From positions 21,123 to 85,122 of the forward strand of contig MKJV01000088.1 in NCBI GenBank assembly GCA_001942185.1: DNA of 64,000 bases, given 5' to 3'. The notes below the pieces were generated by a model. That model saw only the letters and a list, made by a program, of their open reading frames with translations, searched no databases and was not told the origin of the DNA. The stretch is from Pseudonocardia sp. CNS-004. Its GTDB lineage: Bacteria; Actinomycetota; Actinomycetes; Mycobacteriales; Pseudonocardiaceae. The stretch's first letter is position 1, and each line of letters starts with the position of its first letter. A program made the position numbers and the translations under genes. Shown piece by piece: positions 35,814-44,526 of this stretch.

Positions 35814-36568
35814 TGGCGGGGCAGTTCGACGGGCTCGTCGCGGTCGTCACCGGTGGGGCGTCGGGGATCGGGGCGGCCATCGCGCGCCGTCTCCTGTCCG
35901 GCGGCGCCCGCGTCGCCGTCTTCGACCGGGACGTGAGCAACCCGCCCGACGGCACGCTCGCCGTGCGGGCCGACGTCACCGACGACGCCTCCGTCCGGGC
36001 CGCTGTCGACCGGGTGCTGGCGGAATGGGGCCGGCTCGACGTGCTGGTCAACAACGCCGGCATCGGGTCCCAGGGCGACGTGTCCGGCAACTCCGACGAC
36101 GAGTGGCACCGGGTGTTCGACGTCAACGTCCTGGGGCTGGTCCGCACCACCCGCGCCGCCCTCCCGGCGCTGCGCCGGTCCCCGTCCGCCGCGATCGTCA
36201 ACACCGGCTCGATCGCCGCGACGGCCGGCATCCCGCAGCGGGCCGCGTACAGCGCGAGCAAGGGTGCGGTGCACGCCCTCACCAGGGCGATGGCGGCCGA
36301 CCACCTCGCGGAGGGCATCCGGGTCTGCGCCGTCGCGCCGGGCACCGCCGACACCCCGTGGGTCGGCAGGCTCCTCGACAGCGCTGACGACCCCGCTGCC
36401 GAACGCGCCGCCCTGGAAGCGCGCCAGCCGCACGGCCGGCTCGTGTCGGCCGACGAGGTGGCGGGCGCGGTGGCCTACCTGGCCGCTCCCGACTCGACGT
36501 CGACCACCGGGATCGTGCTCGCGGTCGACGGCGGCATGCAGGAGCTGCGGTTGCGGCCGCGCAGCTAG
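35813..36568 (+). CDS. Short-chain dehydrogenase, 2-keto-3-deoxy-L-fuconate dehydrogenase type
   Basis: 251 aa classical SDR: VTGGASGIG cofactor loop, NNAG, catalytic Ser in TGSIAATAG and Tyr-Lys in YSASKGAVHAL. DRDVS after beta-2 suggests NAD. It is coupled to the FAH-family gene by a TGATG overlap and completes the fucose route by oxidising the 4-hydroxyl. The TAG stop is overlapped by a 62-bp palindromic repeat. Confidence 0.9.
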   Translation: MAGQFDGLVAVVTGGASGIGAAIARRLLSGGARVAVFDRDVSNPPDGTLAVRADVTDDASVRAAVDRVLAEWGRLDVLVNNAGIGSQGDVSGNSDDEWHRVFDVNVLGLVRTTRAALPALRRSPSAAIVNTGSIAATAGIPQRAAYSASKGAVHALTRAMAADHLAEGIRVCAVAPGTADTPWVGRLLDSADDPAAERAALEARQPHGRLVSADEVAGAVAYLAAPDSTSTTGIVLAVDGGMQELRLRPRS

Positions 36569-36628
36569 ATCGCCAGGAATGGTGTCAGGGCGACAGATTT
36601 GTCGCCCTGACACCATTTGCGCCGATCA
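36567..36628. repeat. 62-bp TGATC-bounded palindrome, copy B
   Basis: The strongest member: GGTGTCAGGGCGACA and TGTCGCCCTGACACC pair perfectly, with AATGG/CCATT and GATC ends extending the arms to about 29 bp. The left end overlaps the SDR stop and the right-end GATCA contains the TGA stop of the convergent gene. Confidence 0.88.
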
Positions 36629-37207
36629 TGCCCGCGGCAGCCGCCCCATCAGGAAGAACTCCGGGTTCGGGCGCAGCGCCGTGAGGTGGGCCAGCCGGTT
36701 GGACATCGCGAACAGCGCCGTGATCGCGCCGACGTCCCAGATCTCCTCGTCGGTGAGGCCTGCGGCGCGCGCGGCGTCGATGTCGGCGTCCGTGAGCGTC
36801 GCCGACTCGGTGGCCACGAGCAGGGCCAGGTCGACGATCGCCCGCTCGCGCTCGTTCAGCTCCACACCCCACGGGTTGCTCGCCACCCGATCGGCGATCT
36901 CCGGGTCCTTCGCGCGGACCCGCAGGATCGCCCCGTGGGCCACGATGCAGTAAGTGCAGTGGTTCGCACCCGACGTCGCGACGACCACGAGCTCCCGCTC
37001 GGCGCGGCTCAGCCCGTCGTCGGAGTCCATCAGCGCGTCGTGGTAGTCGAGGAACGCCCGCAGCTCCGCGGGCCTGCGGGCGAGCGCGCGGAACACGTTC
37101 GGCACGAACCCCGACTTCTCCGCGACGGCGCCGATCCGGGCGCGCAGATCGTCGGGCATGTCTTCCAGCTCGACGTGCCCGAAGCGGCTGACCTGGGGAG
37201 ATGTCAT
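36626..37207 (-). CDS. Carboxymuconolactone decarboxylase/AhpD-family protein
   Basis: 193 aa, helical. The peroxidase-type active-site motif HCTYCIVAH (Cys-x-x-Cys with downstream His) is at about residues 87-95, inside an AhpD core (LSRAERELVVVATSGANHCT). This family includes alkylhydroperoxidase-like thiol reductases. The ATG at 37207 follows a normal spacer. It is single and convergent with the fucose SDR. Confidence 0.88.
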   Translation of the reverse strand: MTSPQVSRFGHVELEDMPDDLRARIGAVAEKSGFVPNVFRALARRPAELRAFLDYHDALMDSDDGLSRAERELVVVATSGANHCTYCIVAHGAILRVRAKDPEIADRVASNPWGVELNERERAIVDLALLVATESATLTDADIDAARAAGLTDEEIWDVGAITALFAMSNRLAHLTALRPNPEFFLMGRLPRA

Positions 37208-37409
37208 GCCGACAGCGTAAGCGCCCCACGCGGCGCCCGTCCCACCTCGAATGCGGGAAACGAGGCCCGGGGCAGGCACACGCGGGGTCGTCGAACTCCC
37301 CGCCGCGGACGCCCGCGGGCCGTGCGCGAACTCCGCACGGGCGAGTCCCGGGTAGGCCGGTCGACTCAGACCACTCGACTCTCCGGCACCCACCAGGGAC
37401 GATGCGAAG

Positions 37410-37708
37410 ATGGCCGTGCCCGAGGAGATCCGCATGCGGCTGTCGCGGTGGTGCGCCGCGCGTGTCCCCGCGGCGGAGCGCGAGCAGCGCCAGGTCGCCT
37501 ACACGATCCACGGCGGCGAGGTCACGATCGTGGAGCGCAGGCGCCCGCCTATCCGGAGCTGGGCGCGGCGTGGTCGGCCAGCCCGGTGGCCCGCCTGGTC
37601 CACCTGCCCGACGGGTGGCGGCTCGACCGGCCCGCCGGCCGCGGCGAATGGCGCCAGGACGCCACCGGGAGCGACCCGATCGCGCTGCTGGAAGGTGTCC
37701 GCACCTAG
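37410..37708 (+). CDS. DUF3024 protein (one frame break)
   Basis: About 99 aa. It shows the DUF3024 pattern: basic N-terminus, HGGEVTIVERR, then after one missing base near 37545 the conserved ARLVHLPDGWRLDRPAGRGEWR and a Leu-rich end. Function unknown; the family is small, soluble and common in actinomycetes. Confidence 0.75.
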
Positions 37709-37728
37709 CCGAGCCGCCAACCGGGGCG

Positions 37729-37790
37729 TGATCACCGCAAGTGGTCGGATAGCGCCGGATGCGACGCCCCTGCACCACTTCCGCCGATCA
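37729..37790. repeat. 62-bp TGATC-bounded palindrome, copy C
   Basis: TGATCACCGCAAGTGGT at the left and ACCACTTCCGCCGATCA at the right pair with two mismatches; the centre has diverged from copies A and B. It lies 20 bp past the DUF3024 stop in a convergent gap. Confidence 0.75.
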
Positions 37791-37844
37791 TGCGCACGTC
37801 GGTCGCCGACAGTGGCGGCACGACGACAACGGGGGGTGCGGCAC

Positions 37845-39759
37845 TCAGGCCCCGACCTGGCCGACCGATGCCGCCAGCCGGGCCGGGCCGTTGAACGGGA
37901 CGACCCGGCCGCCACCGGTGTGCCCGCGGATCACCAGCGCCGACGCGCGCTGCAGCACGCTCAGCAGGGTGGGCTCCTCGCCCGGTTCGGCACCGGCCTC
38001 GGTGACCGCGACGATCCGGGGGGCCACCGCGCTGAGCAACAACCGCTCCACGCCCAGGCCGCCCGCCGCGAGCACGAACACGACGTCGGCGCTGTCGACC
38101 GGGGGGAGCGCGGTGAGCAGCTCCTCGAGGGGGACGAACGAGGCGAACCCGAGGGCGGCAGGCGCGGACTCGGCGAGGGCCGCCCAGGACGCCGCGAGCA
38201 GCGGGGCGCTCTCCTCCAGCCGCTGCAGCAGCGCGGCGCGCACCTGCTCGTCGTGCTGCTCCCGGCGGGCGGCACCGAGCGCGTCGACGGCCGCGGCGTA
38301 GTCGTCGCCCGCACGCTCGCGCAGCGCGGTGACGGCCCGGTCGTGCTCCGGTGACCGCACGTCGGCCGGGCCGAGCTCGGCGAGGGTGTCGGCCAGCACG
38401 TCGAGGCGCCGGGCGGCGTCGACACCCGAGCGTGCACGGCGAACTCCAGGATGCCCGTCGCGACCTCGTGGGCGGCGTCGACGTCGGGGACCACGAGCGG
38501 CGAGTCGTCGGCGATGAACAGCACGTCGTGGCGCAGCGCGCCCACCGCGTGCGCGGCGGCGGCGACCTTGGTCAACCCGTCGGCGATCTCGGTGAGCTCG
38601 TTCTCGTCGGCCGGCACGGGCACCCGGAACTCCGCGCAGGCGGCGTCGACGCGGGCCTGCCGCTCGACGAGCTCCAGGTACTCGATGACCCGGTCGACGT
38701 CCTCCGCGGTCTCGGGCCGCTCGGACCCGATCCGGACCAGCTCGAGGACGGGTTCGACGTCACGCTGGGGTGCCGACCGGAAGTACGAGCGGGAGCGCCC
38801 GCCGGAGGAGAGGAACTCGCGGTAGCGGGAGAGGGCCTCGACCGACCCCGGCGGCGGCGCCGCGGTGAAGGTGACCTGCGGCGCGAAGCGGGTGCGGTCG
38901 AGTACCGCGGCGACCTCTTCGGTGTCTTCGAGCATCCGGTCGAACTCGGGCCGGTGCTGCCCGTAGATCAGCTCGGAGAGCAGCCGCCACGCCCACTCGT
39001 GCTCCGCGCGCGACGGCATGTCCGCGAGCGAGCGATCGACGTCCTCCGCCACGGAGGTGACGGCGGCGCGGCGCTCCTCGTCGAGGTCGGCGAGCAGGGT
39101 GGGCAGCACCCACCGCCCGTCGCCCGCGGCCTCCGACCCCGCCGCGAGCGCGCACAGCTGCGCGACCTCGACCGGGTCGGGGAGCTCCGCCCCGCCCGGC
39201 AGGACCTGCTGACCGCGGGCGCGGCTCTCCGGCGTGGCGGTGGCGAGGAGCCGCCGCAGCTCGCGCAGCTCTCCCGGGGAGGTCGCGGGGAGGTGGGCGA
39301 GGTCACGGCCGACGGCGGCGGCAGGCAGCGCGGAGCGGACGGCGGCGAGCTCCTCCGGCCCCGCGCCGGTGACGACGACGCGGCGGCCATCGGCGAGCAA
39401 CGCCGCGACGGCCCGGGCCGTGGCGGCGGCGTCGAAGTCCTCCAGGACGACCAGCGCGTTGTCCCGTACCGCCGCGACCAGCGACGGCGGGTCGTCCACC
39501 GGCCTGCGGGGCGCGGGGTGAGCTCCGCGACGGAGGCCGCGAGCTCCTCGGCCAGCCTGCGCACCCCCGGCGGTGTGGCGCCCTCGGCGATCGCGGAGCG
39601 GATCCGGTTCCGGGCGTCGATCGTGGGCTGGTCGCTCCCCGCCGCCGCGAGGCGGTCGACGAAGACGGCGAGCTCGTCCTCGCCGTTCTGGTCCGTCATT
39701 CCGTCGTCGGGCGCGTCGTCATCGGGCACGTTGTCGTCGAGCACGTCGTCATCGAGCAC
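37845..39759 (-). CDS. Large unknown protein with Asp-rich N-terminus (two frame breaks)
   Basis: About 638 aa. GTG 39759 is chosen because GGAGGTGA lies just upstream; it yields an Asp-rich lead (DDDVLDDNVPDDDAPDDG) before MTDQNGEDELAVFVDRL. The body is soluble and alpha/beta: ALVVLEDFDAAATARAVAAL then RRVVVTGAGPEELAAVRSAL looks Rossmann- or P-loop-like, but no Walker A is present. The C-terminus contains VVFVLAAGGLGVERLLLSAV and ends SVGQVGA. Frame breaks near 39515 and 38430. I recognise no family. It lies alone between DUF3024 and DUF3311 genes. Weak resemblance to the ATP-handling parts of helicase-like proteins is a guess. Confidence 0.68.
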
Positions 39760-39985
39760 GTGGTCACCTCCGCACCCCGTCGATCGGTGGGCGCCCTCAG
39801 AATGTGACACTCGTGGGTCGCCAGCGGCACCGTCCGGCGGTCACGGAGCGCCAGAACGGCCGTACACCGCGGCGTCCGGCCACTCGATCGGGGTGCACCG
39901 GTGGTCGACGTGACGGAGGAAACGGTGACGACGCGCAAACGATCTGGTCGAACTCGTCGAACGGTTGTTGCAGCGCGGTGAACGG

Positions 39986-40198
39986 TCAGAGTCGCGGAGA
40001 TGACCGGTCCGTTGGCCGCCCCGCTCGGAGATGAACGGCGGCGAGGCAGGCGACGGTCACGGGAATCCAGGCGAACTGGGCCCAGTAGAAGAACGGCACG
40101 CCGAACAGCCGCGGTTCGACGGCGTTGAACCACGGCGTCACGAGCGCGAGGAACGGCACGAGCAGGAGCAGGCGCCACGCCCCGACCCGTCGAGTCAT
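39986..40198 (-). CDS. DUF3311 small membrane protein
   Basis: 70 aa with two membrane helices: LLLLVPFLALVTPWFNAVEP and FYWAQFAWIPVTVACLAAV, with LFGVPFFYWAQ between, as in DUF3311. Elsewhere this family usually precedes a sodium:solute symporter gene; no symporter is adjacent here, so this may be an orphan. The start is either ATG 40198 or GTG 40204. Confidence 0.72.
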   Translation of the reverse strand: MTRRVGAWRLLLLVPFLALVTPWFNAVEPRLFGVPFFYWAQFAWIPVTVACLAAVHLRAGRPTDRSSPRL

Positions 40199-40223
40199 GC
40201 GCACGAGAGTAGGTCCCGGAACG

Positions 40224-40274
40224 CCCGAACGGCCCGTTCGTCCACGAGGATCGGACGAACGGGCCGCTCGTGCG
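40224..40274. repeat. 51-bp palindromic repeat / terminator after pckG
   Basis: Aligns without gaps to 47130-47180 and to the complement of 19801-19851. GGCCCGTTCGTCC (40231-40243) pairs perfectly with GGACGAACGGGCC (40253-40265). It lies just past the pckG stop and probably terminates it. Confidence 0.75.
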
Positions 40275-40278
40275 GGGG

Positions 40279-42101
40279 TTACGCGCCGAGGCGGAGCTTC
40301 AGCGCCTCCAGCTCGTCACGCATCGACGTGGGCAGGCGGTCGCCGACCTTCGCGAACCACTCCTCGATGAGCGGCAGCTCCGCCTTCCACTCCTCGGGGT
40401 CGACCGCGAGCGCCGCCTCGATGTCGGCGACGGACACGTCGAGGCCGTCGAGGTCGAGCGCCTCGGCCGTGGGGACGTAGCCGATGGCGGTCTCGGTGGC
40501 GGTGGCCGTGCCCTCGATCCGCTCGACCGCCCACTTCAGCACGCGCGAGTTCTCGCCGAAGCCCGGCCACAGGAAGCCGCCGTCCTCGCCGCGGCGGAAC
40601 CAGTTCACGTAGAAGATCCGCGGCAGCTTGCCGGCGTCAGCACCCTTGCCGACGTTCACCCAGTGCTGGAAGTAGTCGCCCACGTTGTAGCCGAGGAAGG
40701 GCAGCATCGCCATCGGGTCGCGGCGCACCTGCCCCTTCCCGCCCTTGGCCGCGGCCGTCATCTCGCTCGACATCGTGGCGCCCATGAAGGTGCCGTGCTG
40801 CCAGTCGCGGGACTCCGTGATCAGCGGCACCGTCGTCTTGCGCCGCCCGCCGAAGAGGATCGCCGAGATCGGCACGCCCTGCGGGTCGTCCCACTCCGGC
40901 GCCACCACGGGGCACTGCGAGATCGGCGTGGTGTAGCGGGAGTTCGGGTGGGCCGCCGGCTTGTCCGAGTCGGGCGTCCAGTCCTCGCCCCGCCACGACG
41001 TGAGGTGCTGCGGGTCGCCCTCGAGGCCTTCCCACCACACGTCGCCGTCGTCGGTGAGAGCGACGTTCGTGAAGAGCGAGTTACCTTTTTCGATCGTTCG
41101 CATTGCGTTCGGGTTGGTCTTCCAGTTGGTGCCCGGCGCCACCCCGAAGAAACCGAACTCCGGGTTCACCGCATAGAGCCGGCCGTCCTCACCGAAACGC
41201 ATCCACGCGATGTCGTCACCGATGGTCTCGGCGCGCCATCCGGGCACCGTCGCTGCAGCATCGCGAGGTTCGTCTTGCCGCACGCCGACGGGAACGCGGC
41301 CGCGACGTAGTAGGCCTTCTCCTCCGGCGAGATCAGCTTGAGGATCAGCATGTGTTCGGCGAGCCAGCCCTCGTCGTGGGCGATCGCCGAGGCGATCCGC
41401 AGGGCGTAGCACTTCTTGCCGAGCAGCGCGTTGCCCCCGTACCCGGAGCCGTAGCTCCAGATCTCCCGGGTCTCCGGGAAGTGGCTGATGTACTTCGTCT
41501 CGTTGCAGGGCCACGGCACGTCCTGCTGGCCCGGCTCGAGCGGGGCGCCCACGGAGTGCAGCCCCTTCACGAACGAGTCGCCACGGTCGGCGAACAGCGG
41601 CAGCACCGACGCGCCCATCCGGGTCATGATCTTCATCGAGACGACCACGTACTCCGAGTCGGTGATCTCGATGCCCAGCATGGGGACGTCCGCGTCGGCC
41701 GGGCCCATGCAGAACGGGATGACGTACATCGTCCGGCCGCGCATGCACCCGCGGTACAGCTCCGACATCGTGGCCTTCATCTCGGCCGGGGCCATCCAGT
41801 TGTTGGTCGGCCCCGCGCCGGACTCGTCCGCGCTGCAGATGAAGGTCCGCTCCTCGACCCGCGCGACGTCGTCGGGGTCGGACGCGGCCCAGAACGAGTT
41901 GGGTTTCTTCGCCTCGTCGAGCTTCACGAACGTGCCGGCCTCGACCAGCTGCGTGGTCATGCGGTCCCACTCGTCGTCCGACCCGTCGCACCACACGACC
42001 CGATCCGGTGTGGTGAGGCCCGCGACCTCACGCACCCAGGACAGCAGCTCGGCGTTCGCAGTGGGCGCCCCGTCGATCCCCGGCACGGTCATCGCAGTCA
42101 T
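40279..42101 (-). CDS. pckG: Phosphoenolpyruvate carboxykinase, GTP type (one frame break)
   Basis: About 607 aa, the usual length. Key motifs: P-loop and reactive Cys in FPSACGKTN, TNNWMAP, the substrate-binding YGGNALLGKKCYALRIAS, and WKTNPNAMRTI for guanine recognition. It converts oxaloacetate plus GTP to PEP plus CO2 for gluconeogenesis. One base is missing near 41255, right after the P-loop (NLAMLQ / ATVPGWRAETIGDD). GAGGA lies 5 nt before the ATG at 42101. The upstream region carries a hairpin and a sugar-operator-like palindrome. Confidence 0.95.
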
Positions 42102-42145
42102 GTCGTCCTCGCTCCTCGCCGGCTTCCCGGTCCTGGAAATGCTGC

Positions 42146-42176
42146 GCACACCCGACCCTGATTCGGGTGGGTGTGC
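42146..42176 (-). promoter_or_regulatory. Hairpin in the pckG leader
   Basis: GCACACCCGACCC pairs with GGGTGGGTGTGC with one bulged base around a six-base loop. It lies 45 bp upstream of pckG and may belong to the 5' untranslated region. Confidence 0.45.
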
Positions 42177-42283
42177 TCTGAAGAGATGGGTGTCGACGGT
42201 ACCTGTGACCGCCAATTCCGACCACGACGAGTGGCTGTCGGCTCACTCACAGGACCGATCAGGTAATCGATTCAGAAGAATTC

Positions 42284-42295
42284 GAAAGCGCTTTC
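42284..42295. promoter_or_regulatory. Candidate LacI-type operator upstream of pckG
   Basis: GAAAGCGCTTTC is a perfect 12-bp palindrome with a central CG, in an unusually AT-rich patch 183 bp upstream of pckG. Its form is that of LacI-family sugar regulators. Confidence 0.5.
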
Positions 42296-42424
42296 CCGCG
42301 GATTGATCCACCGGGTCGGGCGGCGGATAGCACCCGGCCGGGTGGGGTACCTCGGTGATGTGAGCGCCCACACCCGGCCGGAATCGTCACGATCATGGAC
42401 GCACCCGCCGGGGGCGCGTAGTGT

Positions 42425-42440
42425 TTTGAACACGTTCAAA
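42425..42440. promoter_or_regulatory. TetR operator palindrome
   Basis: TTTGAACACGTTCAAA has perfect 7-bp arms around AC. It is 18 bp upstream of the membrane-protein start and AT-rich in its setting, so it probably overlaps the promoter. Confidence 0.75.
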
Positions 42441-42458
42441 GCCCCGGGGAGGGCCCTG

Positions 42459-42857
42459 ATGACGGAGATGACCCAGTACCTCGTCCTGCTGGCCGTATCG
42501 GTCGCACTGACGTTCATCGTGGGGAGGCTCCTCGTCCGCGCGGGTGAGCCCTTCCTCCAAGAGGTGTTCCACGACGAGAAGGTCACCCGGTCGGTGAACC
42601 TCCTGCTCTCGGTGCTGTTCCACCTGGTCACGCTGGGGGTGCTGGCGATCATCTCGGTCACCGACGTACCCGCGGGCGACGCGGTGCAGTCCTTCGTCGT
42701 CAAGCTCGGCGTGGTGCTGCTGACGCTGGGCATCGCCTACGGCATCTCGATGCTCGTGCTCATCCGGGTGCGCGAACGCAGGCGGGCCAACGACATCTCC
42801 GAGCAGGTCCAGGAGCGCCTCGCCGACCGTGGGATCGGTGAGCAAGGGCACCAGTGA
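42459..42857 (+). CDS. Small integral membrane protein co-transcribed with a TetR gene
   Basis: 132 aa with three membrane helices: YLVLLAVSVALTFIVGRLLV, LLLSVLFHLVTLGVLAIISV and FVVKLGVVLLTLGIAYGISM, followed by a charged C-terminal tail. GGGGAGGG precedes the ATG. I do not recognise the family. Its stop overlaps the TetR GTG (GTGA), and a TetR-type palindrome lies in front, so the two form an autoregulated pair. Such pairs often respond to membrane-active or hydrophobic compounds (inference). Confidence 0.82.
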   Translation: MTEMTQYLVLLAVSVALTFIVGRLLVRAGEPFLQEVFHDEKVTRSVNLLLSVLFHLVTLGVLAIISVTDVPAGDAVQSFVVKLGVVLLTLGIAYGISMLVLIRVRERRRANDISEQVQERLADRGIGEQGHQ

Positions 42858-43510
42858 CCACTGCCCGCCGGAGCACCCGCGACGCGATCGTCGGCGCAGC
42901 ACTGGAGCTGTTCCGCGAGCGTGGCTTCGACGGCACCACGATGCGGGCCGTCGCCGACCGGGCGGGCGTGTCGGTCGGCAACGCCTACTACTACTTCTCC
43001 TCGAAGGACGAGCTGGTCCAGGGCTTCTACGACCAGCTCGTCGCCGAGCACCGAGCGCTCGCGCTGCCCGCCATGGCCGGGCACACCGACCTCGGCGAGC
43101 GGCTCGGCGCCACCCTCCACGCCTGGATCACGGCTGCCGAGCCGTACCGCGAGTTCGCAGGCCGCTTCTTCGCCGTGGCGGCCCAGCCCGGTAACCCGCT
43201 GTCTCCGTTCAGCCCCGACGCCGGCCCGGCCCGTGCGGCCGCGGTCGAGCTCTACCAGGAAGTGCTCGCCGGCTCGCGGGTCGACCCCGACCCGGAGCTG
43301 GCGCGCGAGCTCCCCGAGCTGCTGTGGCTGCAGCACCTGGGGATCGTGCTGTTCTGGGTGCACGACCGGTCCCCGCACGCCGCCCGCACCCGCCTGCTCG
43401 TGGACCGCACCGTTCCGATCGTCGCCCGCCTCGTCCGGCTCTCGCGCCTGCCGGTGCTGCGCCCGCTCGGCCGGCAGGTCGTCGACCTGGTCCGGGCCCT
43501 CAGGGAGTGA
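42854..43510 (+). CDS. TetR-family transcriptional regulator
   Basis: 218 aa. N-terminal helix-turn-helix (GTTMRAVADRAGVSVGNAYYYFSSKDEL) with the typical tyrosine cluster; helical ligand domain to the end. It starts within the stop of the membrane-protein gene. The palindrome at 42425 is its likely operator. Confidence 0.9.
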   Translation: MTTARRSTRDAIVGAALELFRERGFDGTTMRAVADRAGVSVGNAYYYFSSKDELVQGFYDQLVAEHRALALPAMAGHTDLGERLGATLHAWITAAEPYREFAGRFFAVAAQPGNPLSPFSPDAGPARAAAVELYQEVLAGSRVDPDPELARELPELLWLQHLGIVLFWVHDRSPHAARTRLLVDRTVPIVARLVRLSRLPVLRPLGRQVVDLVRALRE

Positions 43511-43520
43511 GCAGGCCGCT

Positions 43521-44453
43521 TCACGGGATGAGCACCAGACGCCCGCGCAACCCGCCTCCCGCCATCTTCCGATAGGCGGTCGGGGCGTCTCCGAGCGCGT
43601 GCGTCCCGGCCACCCGCGTCCCGATCACCCCGTTCTCGGCCAGGACGGCGAGCCGCCCCAGCCGGTCGCCGTCGGCGCTGACGAGGACCCGGTGCACGCG
43701 GATGCCTCGCAAGGGGACGGGTCCCGACGTCGCCACCAGGTGGGCGAACGCGCCCCCGTTGCGCACGGCCTCCTCGACGGCGATCCCGACGAGCGCGGCG
43801 TCGACGGCGCCGTCCACCCCGCCGGGCACCAGCTCACGGACGGCGGTGGGCAGGTCGGCGTCGCGGGGCACGACGTGCTGTGCCCCCAACTCCCGCACGA
43901 GCGCCTCGTCGGCGCGGCCGACGACGGCCACGACGTCCAGCCCGCGGTGGCGGGCGAGCTGCACGGCGTACCCGCCGACCGCCCCCGCCGCGCCGGTGAC
44001 GAGCACCGTGGCCCCGGCGGGGAGCGCCAGCACGTCGAGCGCCTGTTCGGCGGTGAGGGCGTTCAGGGGGATCGTCGACGCCGCGACCGGGTCGATGCCC
44101 CGTGGCGCGGGAGCCACCGCGGTCGTGTCGAGCACGACCTGCTCCGCGTGCGTCTTCAACGGTCGCCCGAGCAGGTCGGACAGGCCGATCACGGCGGTGC
44201 CGACGGGCAGGTCCACGCCCTCGCCCGCGGCGTCGACCGTGCCGGCCACGTCCCAGCCCAGGCCGTACTGGTCGCGCGCCGCGGAGAGCCCGATCCGCTG
44301 CAGACCGCCACCGGCGGTCGCCACGTCGACCGGGTTCACCGCGGCAGCCGCCACCGCGATCCGGACCTGTCCCGGCCCCGGCTCGGGAACGGGGGTCTCG
44401 ATCAGCTCGATCGCATCCGGCCCGTCGAGCCGCCGGGCCACAAGTGCTCGCAT
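43521..44453 (-). CDS. Medium-chain oxidoreductase, quinone-reductase type
   Basis: 310 aa, zinc-free MDR family: GroES-like N-domain (PGPGQVRIAVAAAAVNPVDV), then the NADPH fold VLVTGAAGAVGGYAVQLARH. It would reduce quinones or enones with NADPH. It is divergent from an HxlR regulator with a palindrome between them. The stop is 10 bp from the TetR stop on the other strand. Confidence 0.9.
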   Translation of the reverse strand: MRALVARRLDGPDAIELIETPVPEPGPGQVRIAVAAAAVNPVDVATAGGGLQRIGLSAARDQYGLGWDVAGTVDAAGEGVDLPVGTAVIGLSDLLGRPLKTHAEQVVLDTTAVAPAPRGIDPVAASTIPLNALTAEQALDVLALPAGATVLVTGAAGAVGGYAVQLARHRGLDVVAVVGRADEALVRELGAQHVVPRDADLPTAVRELVPGGVDGAVDAALVGIAVEEAVRNGGAFAHLVATSGPVPLRGIRVHRVLVSADGDRLGRLAVLAENGVIGTRVAGTHALGDAPTAYRKMAGGGLRGRLVLIP

Positions 44454-44465
44454 GACCCCACGATC

Positions 44466-44480
44466 GAAGAGTTACTCTTC
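44466..44480. promoter_or_regulatory. Candidate HxlR operator
   Basis: GAAGAGTTACTCTTC is a perfect 6-3-6 palindrome in the 73-bp divergent promoter between the oxidoreductase and the HxlR gene. Confidence 0.7.
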
Positions 44481-44526
44481 AACGGGAAGAAGGCACCCAG
44501 GAGTGCGTAGCGAACGCGGAGGAGAG

